64,000 nt of DNA from Hydractinia symbiolongicarpus. Lineage: Eukaryota > Cnidaria > Hydrozoa > Anthoathecata > Hydractiniidae. The position numbers and the translations under genes were made by a program. The stretch lies in NCBI RefSeq assembly GCF_029227915.1, contig NC_079877.1:15856851-15920850 (forward strand). The letters are read 5' to 3'. Shown one piece after another: positions 48,009 through 58,094 of the stretch; position 1 is the first letter of the stretch, and every line of letters begins with the position of its first letter. The notes under the pieces were generated by a model. The model saw only the letters and a program-made list of their open reading frames with translations. It did no database searches and was not told the DNA's origin.

Positions 48009-49200
48009 TTTTGCAAATTCACAGTCAAATTTGATTTGATTTTAAAGATAATTGATTGATGTCACCATATATACTTAATTACAACAACTTTATTGATAGT
48101 TTAGATGAAACGATTAGGTCGCTAGCTAATTGCTTTCTGTTGTGAACTGTCGCTTAGCGTGCGTGCATCTACTTTGGTCACGTGACCATTTAAACTTTAT
48201 ACAAAGAGTTAAAGATAATTAACTCCCATATATACGGAGGTGTGGCACTCGAGGGCTAAAATATGCTGATATCAGCAGCAAAAATCTGAAAATCATAAGG
48301 CAGAACCACATTTTTTCAAAATTACCCAGGGTTCCTCGACGTTGTCCATCATATTGGCTAGCGCTGAAACTTGTGAACGAGACGCGGTTGGAAGCTAAGG
48401 AATCGTGGCTTGGAACTGAAGACATGCAAAGAAATGCCATGAGTAGTTCAAGGGAAAGAAGAGGAAGTCTTAAGTAATTTTTTTCATTGGATTTACAAGA
48501 ATTTGAGGTACCCCACAATGAGAAGTAAAGAACAGAAACGCCTTTCTGATGTCTGATGATGAGGGATGGTCACATCTGGATAATATTTATTTTGTGATTT
48601 TAAGCTACCTAGCTAATACCATGCCAGCACTCCAAGGGCACATTTGTTATTAAATAATTAAGTGATAAAGTGCAAGAGCTAAATATATTATTTATATGTA
48701 GCTAGCTACACAAAAGATTTTTCAAGGTATTCTGTCATTTTAAATAAAGATAGCTAGCTAGCTATTTGGACCCAGCTAAAAAGCTCAGCCTTGTCCTTTC
48801 ATACTTAGTCTAGCTAGCTAGAGCGAAAAAGTTTATTAAGTATTAAGTAATTAATGCTAGTTTAATCCTAAATCTAGCTATAGGGTAGCTAAGCTACCTG
48901 TAAGAACAACATCAAACAACGTCGAGGCTGTTCTTCTTCTTCTTCTTCTATGCCTTTTGTTTTATTTTGTAAACAAACCCAGTGGTATTTTTGTAATAAG
49001 TACCAAATTTTATGTGTGCATTTCTTGCGCTTATGAGTGTAACCAAAGTGCCCTGTACGTAAATCCTAAAAATTTATGTCATTGGCTCACTCTTTACGAA
49101 GGACACCACGTAACAAAGAAACCGTGCTTTGCTATTTTCCGTAACCTACACCGAGATTTGGTTGTGATATATATCAGAATTAATTATCTTTAAAACAATA
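48009..49200. other. Transposon interior upstream of the transposase
   Basis: Presumed promoter and subterminal region of the P-type element. It holds a CACGTG word at about 48,180, several TAGC/AGCT runs and a CTT repeat near 48,932-48,948. Short frames at 48,219-48,518 and 48,957-49,193 have no recognisable content. Confidence 0.45.
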
Positions 49201-49235
49201 CGCTTCCAGACCAGAGTTTTTTTCTATAGACTATG
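49201..49235 (-). repeat. Right 35-bp terminal inverted repeat
   Basis: Exact reverse complement of the left end, followed by the CTTACAC target duplication at 49,236-49,242. Confidence 0.95.
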
Positions 49236-49242
49236 CTTACAC

Positions 49243-51092
49243 ACAGTTATAAAGTATTCGTGTATTTTTGATTAAATTACAGCTCTCCATCTTTGAAGTT
49301 AAAATATTTGTTTTCATATAATTGACAGGTAATAAGACACCAATCATTTTTTAATGTACGATGCATTTTAAGAATATGAGAAAACTAAGACTTGAGATCT
49401 TATGCTGCGACTAGATACCTAAATGTGGCACCATACTACAGAATGCAATTGGAATACGGTAACTCTAGTAGCTCTGTGAGAGAAAAGGGGGTGGGGTAGT
49501 GGGGTGGAATAAATTTCTGCAGACTCTTTAACTATGCATAACTTTTGTTTGGTTTTTGTTACTAAGCAACTACATGGGTCCAAGGATAAATTATAGACCA
49601 AATTTGTAGGGAATGTAGATTACAATTTATTTTTCTTTCAAACTCACTAAACATGCTCAAATGTTTCAGAAGTCCTTATTTTTTTGCATTTTAAATCCCG
49701 AATATATTTGCGATATATTGTAGTGTAGTATTTTATAAAAATAAAGTAGATTTTAAGAACATTTAGGTATAAGATATATAAATTTAGATATAAATATTTA
49801 TTACATGTATGTTGGTTACTAAGTGGTAACCAAGGTGTTGCTAAGGTGATATATGGTTACTAGGGACAAAAAGCAGACCAGATTAGAAGGAAATATCGAT
49901 CCAGCAAATTGACGTCATTTCTAATCCCTATGACGTCATCAAATTATTTTTTTACCTGGATTGACATTGTACTAAGACATTCTCCAACTGAGTCAAGTTT
50001 CATCACTTAAGCACAAGTGGTTCAGGATTTATGGCCCGCGGGCACTTTGTGCCCCCCCCTCAGGGTTACAAGGGCCAAAAAAGCTCAGGTATAACAGGGT
50101 TAAAGAATTGGAAGAAATGAACGGTGTCAAAGATACCTTTTGTAAAACCATATCTGATAAATCGAATAGTGCGTTAGCTGCGATATATGCTATGCGGGTT
50201 TTTAATTTGGCTTTTGCTGTATGTAGTTTAATGTTTATTTTGCAACTTAACTGTTTCTGGCAACATAGCATACACCGAGAAATTAAAGTATTTCAGGTTC
50301 GATAATGAGGAAGGAATGACCTAGCACGGAAACGAAGCAGGCGGAAATGCATTAGGGCGGAAATACAGCAGGGCGGAAAAGTGTCCGCATAAGTATGTTG
50401 TACTTTGTCGTGTCTCACAACTCTTTTTAACTGTTTATATATTCGCTTATTCTGGAGATATATAAGATGAATCGAAATATATTATAAAATATAATTATTT
50501 ATTGCCTGTCACTTCTTACTAATAAACTTCACAATGTCAACATTTTGTAACCTGACGTATGTAACACTAAAGCGATTTCAAAAAGTTGTGTCTGATTGTG
50601 CGATAGGCGTCAGTCGAACGTAGTTGGACTAAACATTAGAATGTTATGAATATACTAAGCGATCTTTGTAATTACGACAGGGTATAGCTTTTGTAAATTG
50701 TATAATAGATCAGAAAATGGGTAATTAAAAAAATGTAACGATTAAAGATCAAGAGTATTAAAAGTATTGAAAGTAGCAAAAGAAGTATTGGAATTAAGAT
50801 TGCTTTCTCCTAATTGCTTTAACATTGATTGTGGACTAATTTTGTGAATCAATTTTTATCACGGTTGTGTTACGTGACAGAATTATGAAGTCATTGTAAA
50901 AGATATGTTCCAACTTAAATACAACTTTCATAGCTGATGGGGATACACACAGATACAAACTGTATATGCAATACAAATATTTATAGTTTATAATAATAGT
51001 TAATTTGTTAGTATTAACTGTACTTAAAAAGTTGTTCCAACGAGGAAAAAATTATCTTAACAGTGATTATTCTTGTCGAGAGCAAGGCGAAT
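49243..51092. other. Upstream flank of the NXPE-like gene
   Basis: No gene is seen. It contains a G-rich stretch at about 49,487-49,507 and two TGACGTCAT palindromes at about 49,911-49,938 (perfect cyclic-AMP-response-type words 19 bp apart). Nearby words such as GGTTACTAAGTGGTAACC at about 49,813 form a short inverted repeat. Confidence 0.45.
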
Positions 51093-52505
51093 ATGGTGAA
51101 GAAATTTTTTTTCCTGGCGGCATTTTTTCTTCTTACTTTACAAAGTTATCTGATAATTCGGAGAATGAATGAACCTATAAAACCAATAGTTGTACCACAT
51201 AAGAATATGATTGAAAAAGACGCAGTAATAACAATCAAAACTGAATCAAATGCCGAAAGTGCTACTTCAGGACTGGAGAACTATAAAGCTATACAAAAAC
51301 CATGTCTAGGCAATATGTTATGGAAAGAAAGAAAGCAAAATAAACAGTATCCGAGAACAGATTTTGATAATACGCAAGTTTTTTTAACATCTGACGATTT
51401 GAGAGGTTCGGTTACAATAAATATTTTAACGTACGCAAACGGAGAAAGAAAACATGTTGGTGGTGATTTTTGGTGGATGGAAATACATGGCAACAATTCT
51501 ATGTATTCTTATATTAGAGATAATGCAGACGGTACTTATGAGGCGCGATTTCAACTACCCGAGCCTGGTAGGTATGAGATAGACTTGACTTTAGAATTTA
51601 GTCAATGTGATGGACTGCGCGATCCTCCTGAATGGTGGTTTCGCAATGGAGATGGACGTGGCAAACACCAAAAAGCAAAGCTTGATAAGCTTGATGACTT
51701 CATTGGGAGAAAAAAAAAGTTTTATGTTAAAAAGGAATCACTTGAACCACTTAAAATAAGAACGAGAGTGAACATGAATGACTTAGCTTGCACTTATATT
51801 AACCCTAGACATGGCTACTGGAAGCTTTCTGGTGGCAAGGAGGAATACATTGCTAAAATGAAACCAATAAAACAAAGAAATGTGACAGAAAACAGAAATA
51901 CACTTTGGGTTTATGGCGATTCTGTTGGGATGAGATTTTTTAAATATCTGAAAACCAACCATTCAATCTGCCGTTATTTCAATCATTGTGAAAACACATA
52001 CGCATGGATATATCCAATTTTTCCGGACTTGATCAAGAATGGTCACAAAGATTTTAATGAAACTATTACATTAACGAGGTTTGAAAGTATTCTGACAAAT
52101 ATAAAAATGGCGAGCAATCGAAGTATATTGTTGATAAACTTTGGATTGCATGTAATGATGGATCTGTCATTTCACGAAGCATCCCAACTTTTCTTAAACT
52201 TTATAAAACTCAAAAACAAGTTGAAAAAAACGCAGGAAATGCCAAAAATTATTTGGAAAACTACAACTCCTGTTCTTGATAAAAAAAAGTATATGGATGC
52301 TAATAGATTTCTAACAAAACAACGTATTATTCTATGGAACGCGTTTACAAAAGAGGTTGCTTGTAAAGAAGGAATACCCATCCTTGATGTGTATGAACTG
52401 GCTGCCTCAAATCCCGCCGAGAGTTTCGATGGCGTACATTTTAATATTGGGTTTTTTGAACACGCTGCATTAGCCTTCGAATTTTATCTCAATCGTGAAC
52501 ATTAA
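51093..52505 (+). CDS. Intronless NXPE-family protein (type II membrane PC-esterase-like)
   Basis: The frame runs from the ATG at 51,093 for 470 codons; an in-frame GTG further upstream is not a plausible start. Residues 4-21 (KFFFLAAFFLLTL...) form one hydrophobic segment, an N-terminal signal anchor, so the rest should face the secretory lumen. Residues of about 95-185 fit the filamin-type immunoglobulin-like domain of NXPE proteins (GSVTINILTY, DNADGTYEARFQLPEPG). The C-terminal half fits a PC-esterase/GDSL-like acyl-esterase domain: GDSVGMRFF carries the likely nucleophile serine, and DGVHF near the end supplies the aspartate-histidine pair. NXPE-type enzymes are thought to act on acylated glycans; the substrate is not predictable here. 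Length and domain order match the family. A single exon is notable beside spliced neighbours and suggests a retrocopy origin or lineage-specific intron loss. No lesion is seen. Confidence 0.85.
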   Translation: MVKKFFFLAAFFLLTLQSYLIIRRMNEPIKPIVVPHKNMIEKDAVITIKTESNAESATSGLENYKAIQKPCLGNMLWKERKQNKQYPRTDFDNTQVFLTSDDLRGSVTINILTYANGERKHVGGDFWWMEIHGNNSMYSYIRDNADGTYEARFQLPEPGRYEIDLTLEFSQCDGLRDPPEWWFRNGDGRGKHQKAKLDKLDDFIGRKKKFYVKKESLEPLKIRTRVNMNDLACTYINPRHGYWKLSGGKEEYIAKMKPIKQRNVTENRNTLWVYGDSVGMRFFKYLKTNHSICRYFNHCENTYAWIYPIFPDLIKNGHKDFNETITLTRFESILTNIKMASNRSILLINFGLHVMMDLSFHEASQLFLNFIKLKNKLKKTQEMPKIIWKTTTPVLDKKKYMDANRFLTKQRIILWNAFTKEVACKEGIPILDVYELAASNPAESFDGVHFNIGFFEHAALAFEFYLNREH

Positions 52506-52958
52506 ATTATTACTTTTGAAAATGACTTTTTATTCAATTCAATATCGCTGTTTTTTGTCTTTTCCGTATTCATTTTTTGTTTGTTGTGGTGGTGAAGTTT
52601 TATTTCATCATTAACTTTAACTTTAAGAGAATGCATATATAACATAATCACATATATATCCTATTCGTGTGTAATAGATTGGTGACATAATTAAAAATGA
52701 AGACAGGGAATCTGTCTTCATTTTCAATTTCTCATTTGTCTTCCCATTTGTTTTCTAAACAAAACTCAACATCAAAACGTTTATGAGATTAACTTTCCGA
52801 CGGTATGCGAGTGCTAAAAAATGTGATAGCTTTCTCAAGAGGATCGATATACTTTAGATTATGGCATTTTTAGAATAATCAATGAAGTGGTTAATTTTCT
52901 GAAAATTCGTAATGCGTGATAATGTTTTCTTAAAAATATATTTAACTTCGAGGTATTA
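52506..52958. other. 3' flank of the NXPE-like gene
   Basis: AT-rich. ATTAAA overlaps the stop codon and could serve as a poly(A) signal. Near 52,702-52,725, GAAGACAGG ... CTGTCTTC forms a small hairpin. Confidence 0.4.
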
Positions 52959-53474
52959 CATTAGACTCCCGGTAACTCGAACACCGGTTAACTCGAACTT
53001 TTATTAGCTCGAACTGTTTTCTACGGTCCCTTGGGCATTTCTTAATACTTCCTTATAAAAACTACTCGTTAACTCGAACCCCGGATAACTCGAACATTCG
53101 CTTTCTCGAACTATTTGTTGGTTAACCTGAAGTTAATTTCTTCGGATAACTCGAACTTTTTGGTGTCCAAGTAGAAAAAAAATGTTTGAAAAAGGAATAC
53201 TGGTATAAAAACGGAGCCTGTCTTCACAATTACATCAACCTAATAAGTCAGCAAGGTTAAGTCAAACCGACATACGAAATTTCTTTCAGTAAAAGCTTAC
53301 TAGATTGTAACATTTGTAAATTTTATAGAGTCTGAAAAAAAATCGCCCTAACTCGAACTAATATCTCAGTTTTGTCTAAGCTCGAATTAACGGGAGCTTC
53401 GCTTAAGTCGAACATTTGTTAAGTCGAACTGTTTTCTTTGGTCCCTTGAAGGTTCGAGTTACCGGGAGTTACTG
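52959..53474. mobile_element. pogo/Tigger-like MITE with AACTCGAAC repeats
   Basis: The ends are inverted: left CATTAGACTCCCGGTAACTC, right the complement of CAGTAACTCCCGGTAACTC. Both are bordered by TA (52,957-52,958 and 53,475-53,476). CAGT-type ends with TA duplication fit pogo-like elements. The interior repeats (T)AACTCGAAC about ten times, and both halves contain GTTTTC followed by GGTCCCTTG. It has no coding capacity. Confidence 0.75.
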
Positions 53475-55315
53475 TATTTTGTTTCTTTTGCTGACCATGC
53501 TCACGAAAGCATACAAAGTGACTACCAAATCTTTTGTTGCTATTTTTCAACAAATGTTTTCTATTATTTTTTTAGGAACAATTATATCTAGCACATGCTT
53601 AACTTTAACGTTTTTGCGACACTCGAAATGATTTTAAATAAGCTTAACCAGATAATTCACTTTTGTGCACTATTAATGTTCCAGCTTTGTGCCCCACTAA
53701 TTGTTGAAAAAGATGTACTTCGGACTACAAGAAGCACATTAGAAAAAGGAGTTTAGCAAGTCTGTTTCCATTGATTTTCGTTTGGCGCCACAAATCTATT
53801 GTCTTTAATTTGCAACACTTTATACGATTTTAAATATACAAATAATTAAGAAGTGATTTTATTAAGAAATCTTTTCTTAAGTACTGAACATGGTGCTGTT
53901 AAATTGACAACCGTTTTCTAATTCAGAAACATGAGGAGAGAAAATTATGTGGTATCTAAATTTTATTGTCCCAAAAAACTCAAAGCGAATTCTGCGCCTC
54001 CGTTTTTTTTTTAAGTAACACACACGTCAAACTTGTACAAGTTCACTTGTTAGTGTTCACAACGGACTTAGAACTCAGGATCTTTAGATTCAAAAACTTC
54101 TGGGGCGCTATTTTTTTCTATTTCCACGATATTTCGGACCATTTCGACTCGTGGAGGGGATTATGCCATCATGCGGGCGTTGCGGAACAGCCCGATGTGG
54201 TATTTTCAACGTTAGTTACTAGGCCAATCTAAAACGTTTTCTTATTTCGAGAAAGAGCTAAAGAACAAGACTTTTTTGAGTTTCTTTTTATTGTTTAAAT
54301 ACTTTTAGAGGTTCCTGCAAGACCGAAATTGTAATTTGACAGGAAATTCTAACTGATGCTATATCCAGGTCAAAAGTTATCGAAAAAAACCCAGCCCTAC
54401 CTAAGCAGAAGCCCTAGGACTCCCCTCAATTCTCTCTGCTCTATACTATAAAACAATGCATATGTGATCCTTTTTTATCTTGCTTCTGTTAATTCCTATA
54501 TAATCGTTATGTTGTTGTTGAAAAGCAAAGAAAAGACATTTAAGATAAATCATACAGATATATCCAACTGATAAATTGACAGCATTTACAAAACAAAATA
54601 CATGTTACTAAATTTACCTATTAAAAGTGTACACAAATTTAATTTAAAAACGTACATACAACAAAGTATAATAAACAGATAGTCGGCTGGGTTTTAACGA
54701 GTTATCCCGAGCAATCAGGCTTGTGGCATTTAAAAATACGCAGGGAGATAGACGAGAAGGTGAGACTATAATACCGATGTCCCATTTAGCCAAGCCGAAT
54801 AAGTTTATTATACATTATCAATGCCTCTAAGTTTAAGTTAGCAAATGATGTATGTTTTATTTCTCATGCACTCCGTGTGGCTGCTTATTATTATTATTTA
54901 TAAAAGCAAATCGTTATCAAAACAATTCAAGAACAGAAGTTACTGTTATTCAGAAATAAAAAATGCCTTATTAAATCACTTTGATACGTTGGTTATATAA
55001 TTAAATCAATAAACACCTGATTATTATTACTGCTGTAGTTATATGCGTTAAAGTTAAAATACATTCAAATTTATTGAGATTGCAAATAACGTTTGCTTCG
55101 TAACTCCTTGCTTTAACCACTCTGCTTTTACAGCTTTCGTTTACGAATGTTATTCCTGGAAGGGAGTTAAATCTTGCATAGTTGTTTATTAATCATCCGT
55201 TCATATCTATTCCCTTTTAATTATCGTTTCCCCATACGTCTTTGAAAGTAACCATCTATTCAAATAACGTACATCACGTAGGATCATCATTGACTCATTG
55301 TGTCAATTTCAGCTC
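53475..55315. other. Intergenic, nothing recognised
   Basis: A frame at 53,966-54,232 (plus) has no motif. The 3'UTR of the second deaminase-like gene presumably begins at the upper end. Confidence 0.45.
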
Positions 55316-57175
55316 TCAGTTGTCATCAATTTCTGAATCAGATCCTGTGTCGTAATCACTCATTCGTTGATCGTCTTCAAATGTGACATGTGGAGGTGTT
55401 GTCAACAGCAACCTTAATGTGTTTCGTGCAGCGTTTTGTGATTGGTACTTGATTCCATGCAACCACAAGTAACCCGGGTTAGGGTTATAATAGTCGATGT
55501 CTGCCTCTTCCATTCGACCAGAACAACTCATGCACGGACGCTTCTTACCATAGATATAGAACGTGTATGTTTTTCGACTGTTTTGTTTTCTCCTTTCTTC
55601 TGCAACGTCACACAAAAACTCTTCAGCGTGTCTTTCTTTATCGCTATGGTTTCCCAGAAGCAATACATTAATATTTAAAATGTCGGATTCTAATTGCTCT
55701 AATTTTCTTCTATAATTACCCCACACAATGTTAAGAGGATTAAAAAAAAAGATAGAAGTTCTCAATTTTTTTATGTGGCGAAATGTCCTGTAGTTTTTTT
55801 TTACTTTTACATTCTTGAGGTAATTGTCAGTCACACCTCTAGTCCGGTTGTCAAGTTCTAACTTATCCATTATCTTCCTCGTCATAGGATTGAAAGCAAT
55901 GAAATATTCCACAGGACCGTCACCCATCATCATCATTACTTGTACTTCTTGCAATTCATTACAACCAAGATGGTGCTTCCAAAAATCATATAACATTGTA
56001 GCAATGTGACGTAAGTGTTGGGGAGTTTTGTTTTTTGAAAAATTTCTTTTACATCTTCTTTTGTACCCGTTTGGATATAATTTTGTTCCCCGACCCTTTT
56101 GATCTCCGCTTAAAGGATAGCTTAAAGCTTTTGCCCACGATGTCCTCTCACCTTGTTTTGATAATGAAATAACATTCAAGTTGTGTTTGAGTTCTTCCAT
56201 TGCTATACGAAATCCTTCTCTGTCGACACTGTTGCATTTCTTAGTATCAATATCCTTTAACAAAGTTAAAACAAAATCCATCTGCTTCTTCTCTAAAGCA
56301 CATATCAATGCCGAGCGTTGCGTTATTTGACTATAATGAACCGGGTACATTTTATATCTGGTATAAATTTCTATAAGGTCTCTTGATTCTAAACCTATTT
56401 TTCTCCGTGGGCTGGTCAAAATGGTAAGTACATCTTCACCTTCTCTACTTCTACTTTTGTCTATTTCCTGAAGAGTATTATCTTTTCCCAATAGGCCACA
56501 AAGTTCGTCAAATAAAAGGGTTATTGTTCCTATGGGTGAATATCTTGCTGCGACTATATAAATATTTTCTTCTTCAAACATATTTTCATCAATGAACATT
56601 TCAAGCACTCTTGCATCGATATCGTCAGGTTTAACATCTCCACGAAGTACCTCTTTTAGATTTCGTGTGATTTCTTTACTTAATTCTACCGTTTGGTTAA
56701 AAATATACCTTTGAGTAGACTCTACTTTTCCATTTCTCTTACCATGTTTTATTATGTGGAAAAAATAAGCAGCAGCTTTCAATTTTTCCCGAGAGAGTGC
56801 TATACCTATGTACTTTGTATTAATTTCTCCAACATTCTCACATAAATGCTCTAATACACGAATATCAGGATTTTCAATTGCATCACTTATTGAATGTTCT
56901 AGGCAATCCTTGAGAGTCATCTGCTGTACTCTCTTCCTTGCTTCTCTCAAGAATTCTTTAAATTCTTTAAACTCTGTGTAACGAGCAACAACGTTACATA
57001 TTCTTTCACCAGGACAGAAAGGGTCATGTTTTTTTTTGCATTCAACATGACACACTGTGTTACTGGTAAAGTCGTGATTTCTATCTAACAAATCTCTTAG
57101 TGAATAAGATCCAACTTGAGGTGCATAATTTGGTGGAAATCCAGCAACATTGCTCAAAAAAAATTTCTTTTCCAT
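55316..57175 (-). CDS. Intronless deaminase-like protein with helical N-terminal region (paralogue 2)
   Basis: A single frame of 619 codons from the ATG at 57,173-57,175, intact throughout. It aligns end to end with the protein of 40,642-42,456. Shared blocks are YSL-DLLD at the start, a Cys/His cluster (Cys42, Cys46, His50, Cys54), VVAR..FKEF, AIENPDIRV, DARVLEMFIDEN, KLYPNGYKRRC, and the whole C-terminal catalytic region. The deaminase residues are His516, Glu518 (HAEEFLCDVA) and Cys548, Cys551 (RPCMSC). The N-terminal part is helical and ankyrin-like, with a faint resemblance to TRPC-channel N-termini; no channel part is present. Divergence is high in the N-terminal half and low around the active site, while both copies stay open. 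That argues for selection on a catalytic function. Intracellular location is inferred from the missing signal peptide. The target and pathway are unknown. Confidence 0.8.
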   Translation of the reverse strand: MEKKFFLSNVAGFPPNYAPQVGSYSLRDLLDRNHDFTSNTVCHVECKKKHDPFCPGERICNVVARYTEFKEFKEFLREARKRVQQMTLKDCLEHSISDAIENPDIRVLEHLCENVGEINTKYIGIALSREKLKAAAYFFHIIKHGKRNGKVESTQRYIFNQTVELSKEITRNLKEVLRGDVKPDDIDARVLEMFIDENMFEEENIYIVAARYSPIGTITLLFDELCGLLGKDNTLQEIDKSRSREGEDVLTILTSPRRKIGLESRDLIEIYTRYKMYPVHYSQITQRSALICALEKKQMDFVLTLLKDIDTKKCNSVDREGFRIAMEELKHNLNVISLSKQGERTSWAKALSYPLSGDQKGRGTKLYPNGYKRRCKRNFSKNKTPQHLRHIATMLYDFWKHHLGCNELQEVQVMMMMGDGPVEYFIAFNPMTRKIMDKLELDNRTRGVTDNYLKNVKVKKNYRTFRHIKKLRTSIFFFNPLNIVWGNYRRKLEQLESDILNINVLLLGNHSDKERHAEEFLCDVAEERRKQNSRKTYTFYIYGKKRPCMSCSGRMEEADIDYYNPNPGYLWLHGIKYQSQNAARNTLRLLLTTPPHVTFEDDQRMSDYDTGSDSEIDDN

Positions 57176-58094
57176 TTAAATTTTTTATTATTTTAAACGT
57201 TGCTAACACACTCTTCTTGTTGAAAGAGTTTGTGTTAACTCATCACATTTACATATATCATTAAATGACTGCTCTCCATCTTTGTGATTAAAATGGAATA
57301 TTGGAGTCACATTACTTACAAGAATTTGCTTAGTTCAGACATTCCATTAATACTAACTGGAAAGTCAAGTATGTCCAGTAAGAGAGGCGTTTAAATGTGA
57401 TGTGTCATTGTGACGTGATTTGTAAACTTATTTGTGTATGTTACATAACGTGTCATTATGAAATGTGAACATTTTTTATTTCTAACTGATAATAAAACAC
57501 GGGTTAGCTGTAGTATTAGACAATATTTTATACTCGAACTTGTACTGAAGTTTTTTTATTTTCACTATTAAATGCAGTACTCAAATGTAGTACTTTTAGT
57601 ACTAAGAACCAACAGCCGTTTAAATGATAGGTAACATCTATATAAAGCAATATATTTTAAGTAAAATCCCGAATTGGTTACCTTGTGTACATTGTGAAAT
57701 TGCGTAAGAAGGAACGCGAGTGTAAACACGAAATATCAAGCTTCGTTTCCCCATAAGAGGGCTGTAAAAACTAATTCAAGCACAAAAATGTAAACATACG
57801 ACAACGATGTCGCGTGACCACACGCAATAGCTTGGCACGTGCAAACTTTGTCTCCGGCTCGCGTGTAAACAAGAAAAATTATTAGATATTAAACATAGTT
57901 TACCTAATCCACATTTTTAAATTTTGGAAAGCTACATTATTGCAGCTTATTGGTGAGATGTTGGTGACCACGTTATGTCTAACTAATTAGTGACGATACA
58001 TATGACTGTCAGAAAATTTGAATAGAATATTGTTGGAGTATGCAATTTTTAATGAGAAATATGTTCGCGCACATGACAAAAGTTTTGATCTTAA
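57176..58094. other. Upstream flank of the second deaminase-like gene
   Basis: AT-rich, no frame of note. An imperfect hairpin-like pair (AACACACTCTT / AAGAGTTTGTGTT) at about 57,206-57,236 lies 30-60 bp before the start codon. Confidence 0.4.

Larger units (their letters stand above)
43518..49235. mobile_element. Complete P-type (THAP) DNA transposon, 5.7 kb
   Basis: The left end (43,518-43,552) and the right end (49,201-49,235) are perfect 35-bp inverted repeats beginning CATAGTCTATAGAA. Both are flanked by CTTACAC (43,511-43,517 and 49,236-49,242), a 7-bp target duplication; P elements usually make 8 bp. Inside, a P-type transposase gene runs leftward and a C2H2 zinc-finger gene runs rightward, and they converge at about 44,900. 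Perfect ends indicate recent insertion, but the transposase is broken (see its entry). The element sits between the first deaminase-like gene and the NXPE gene. Confidence 0.93.

Noticed and set aside
49481-49510. G-rich tract as a G-quadruplex
   Set aside because: Only three runs of three or more guanines occur close together, which is short of the usual four.
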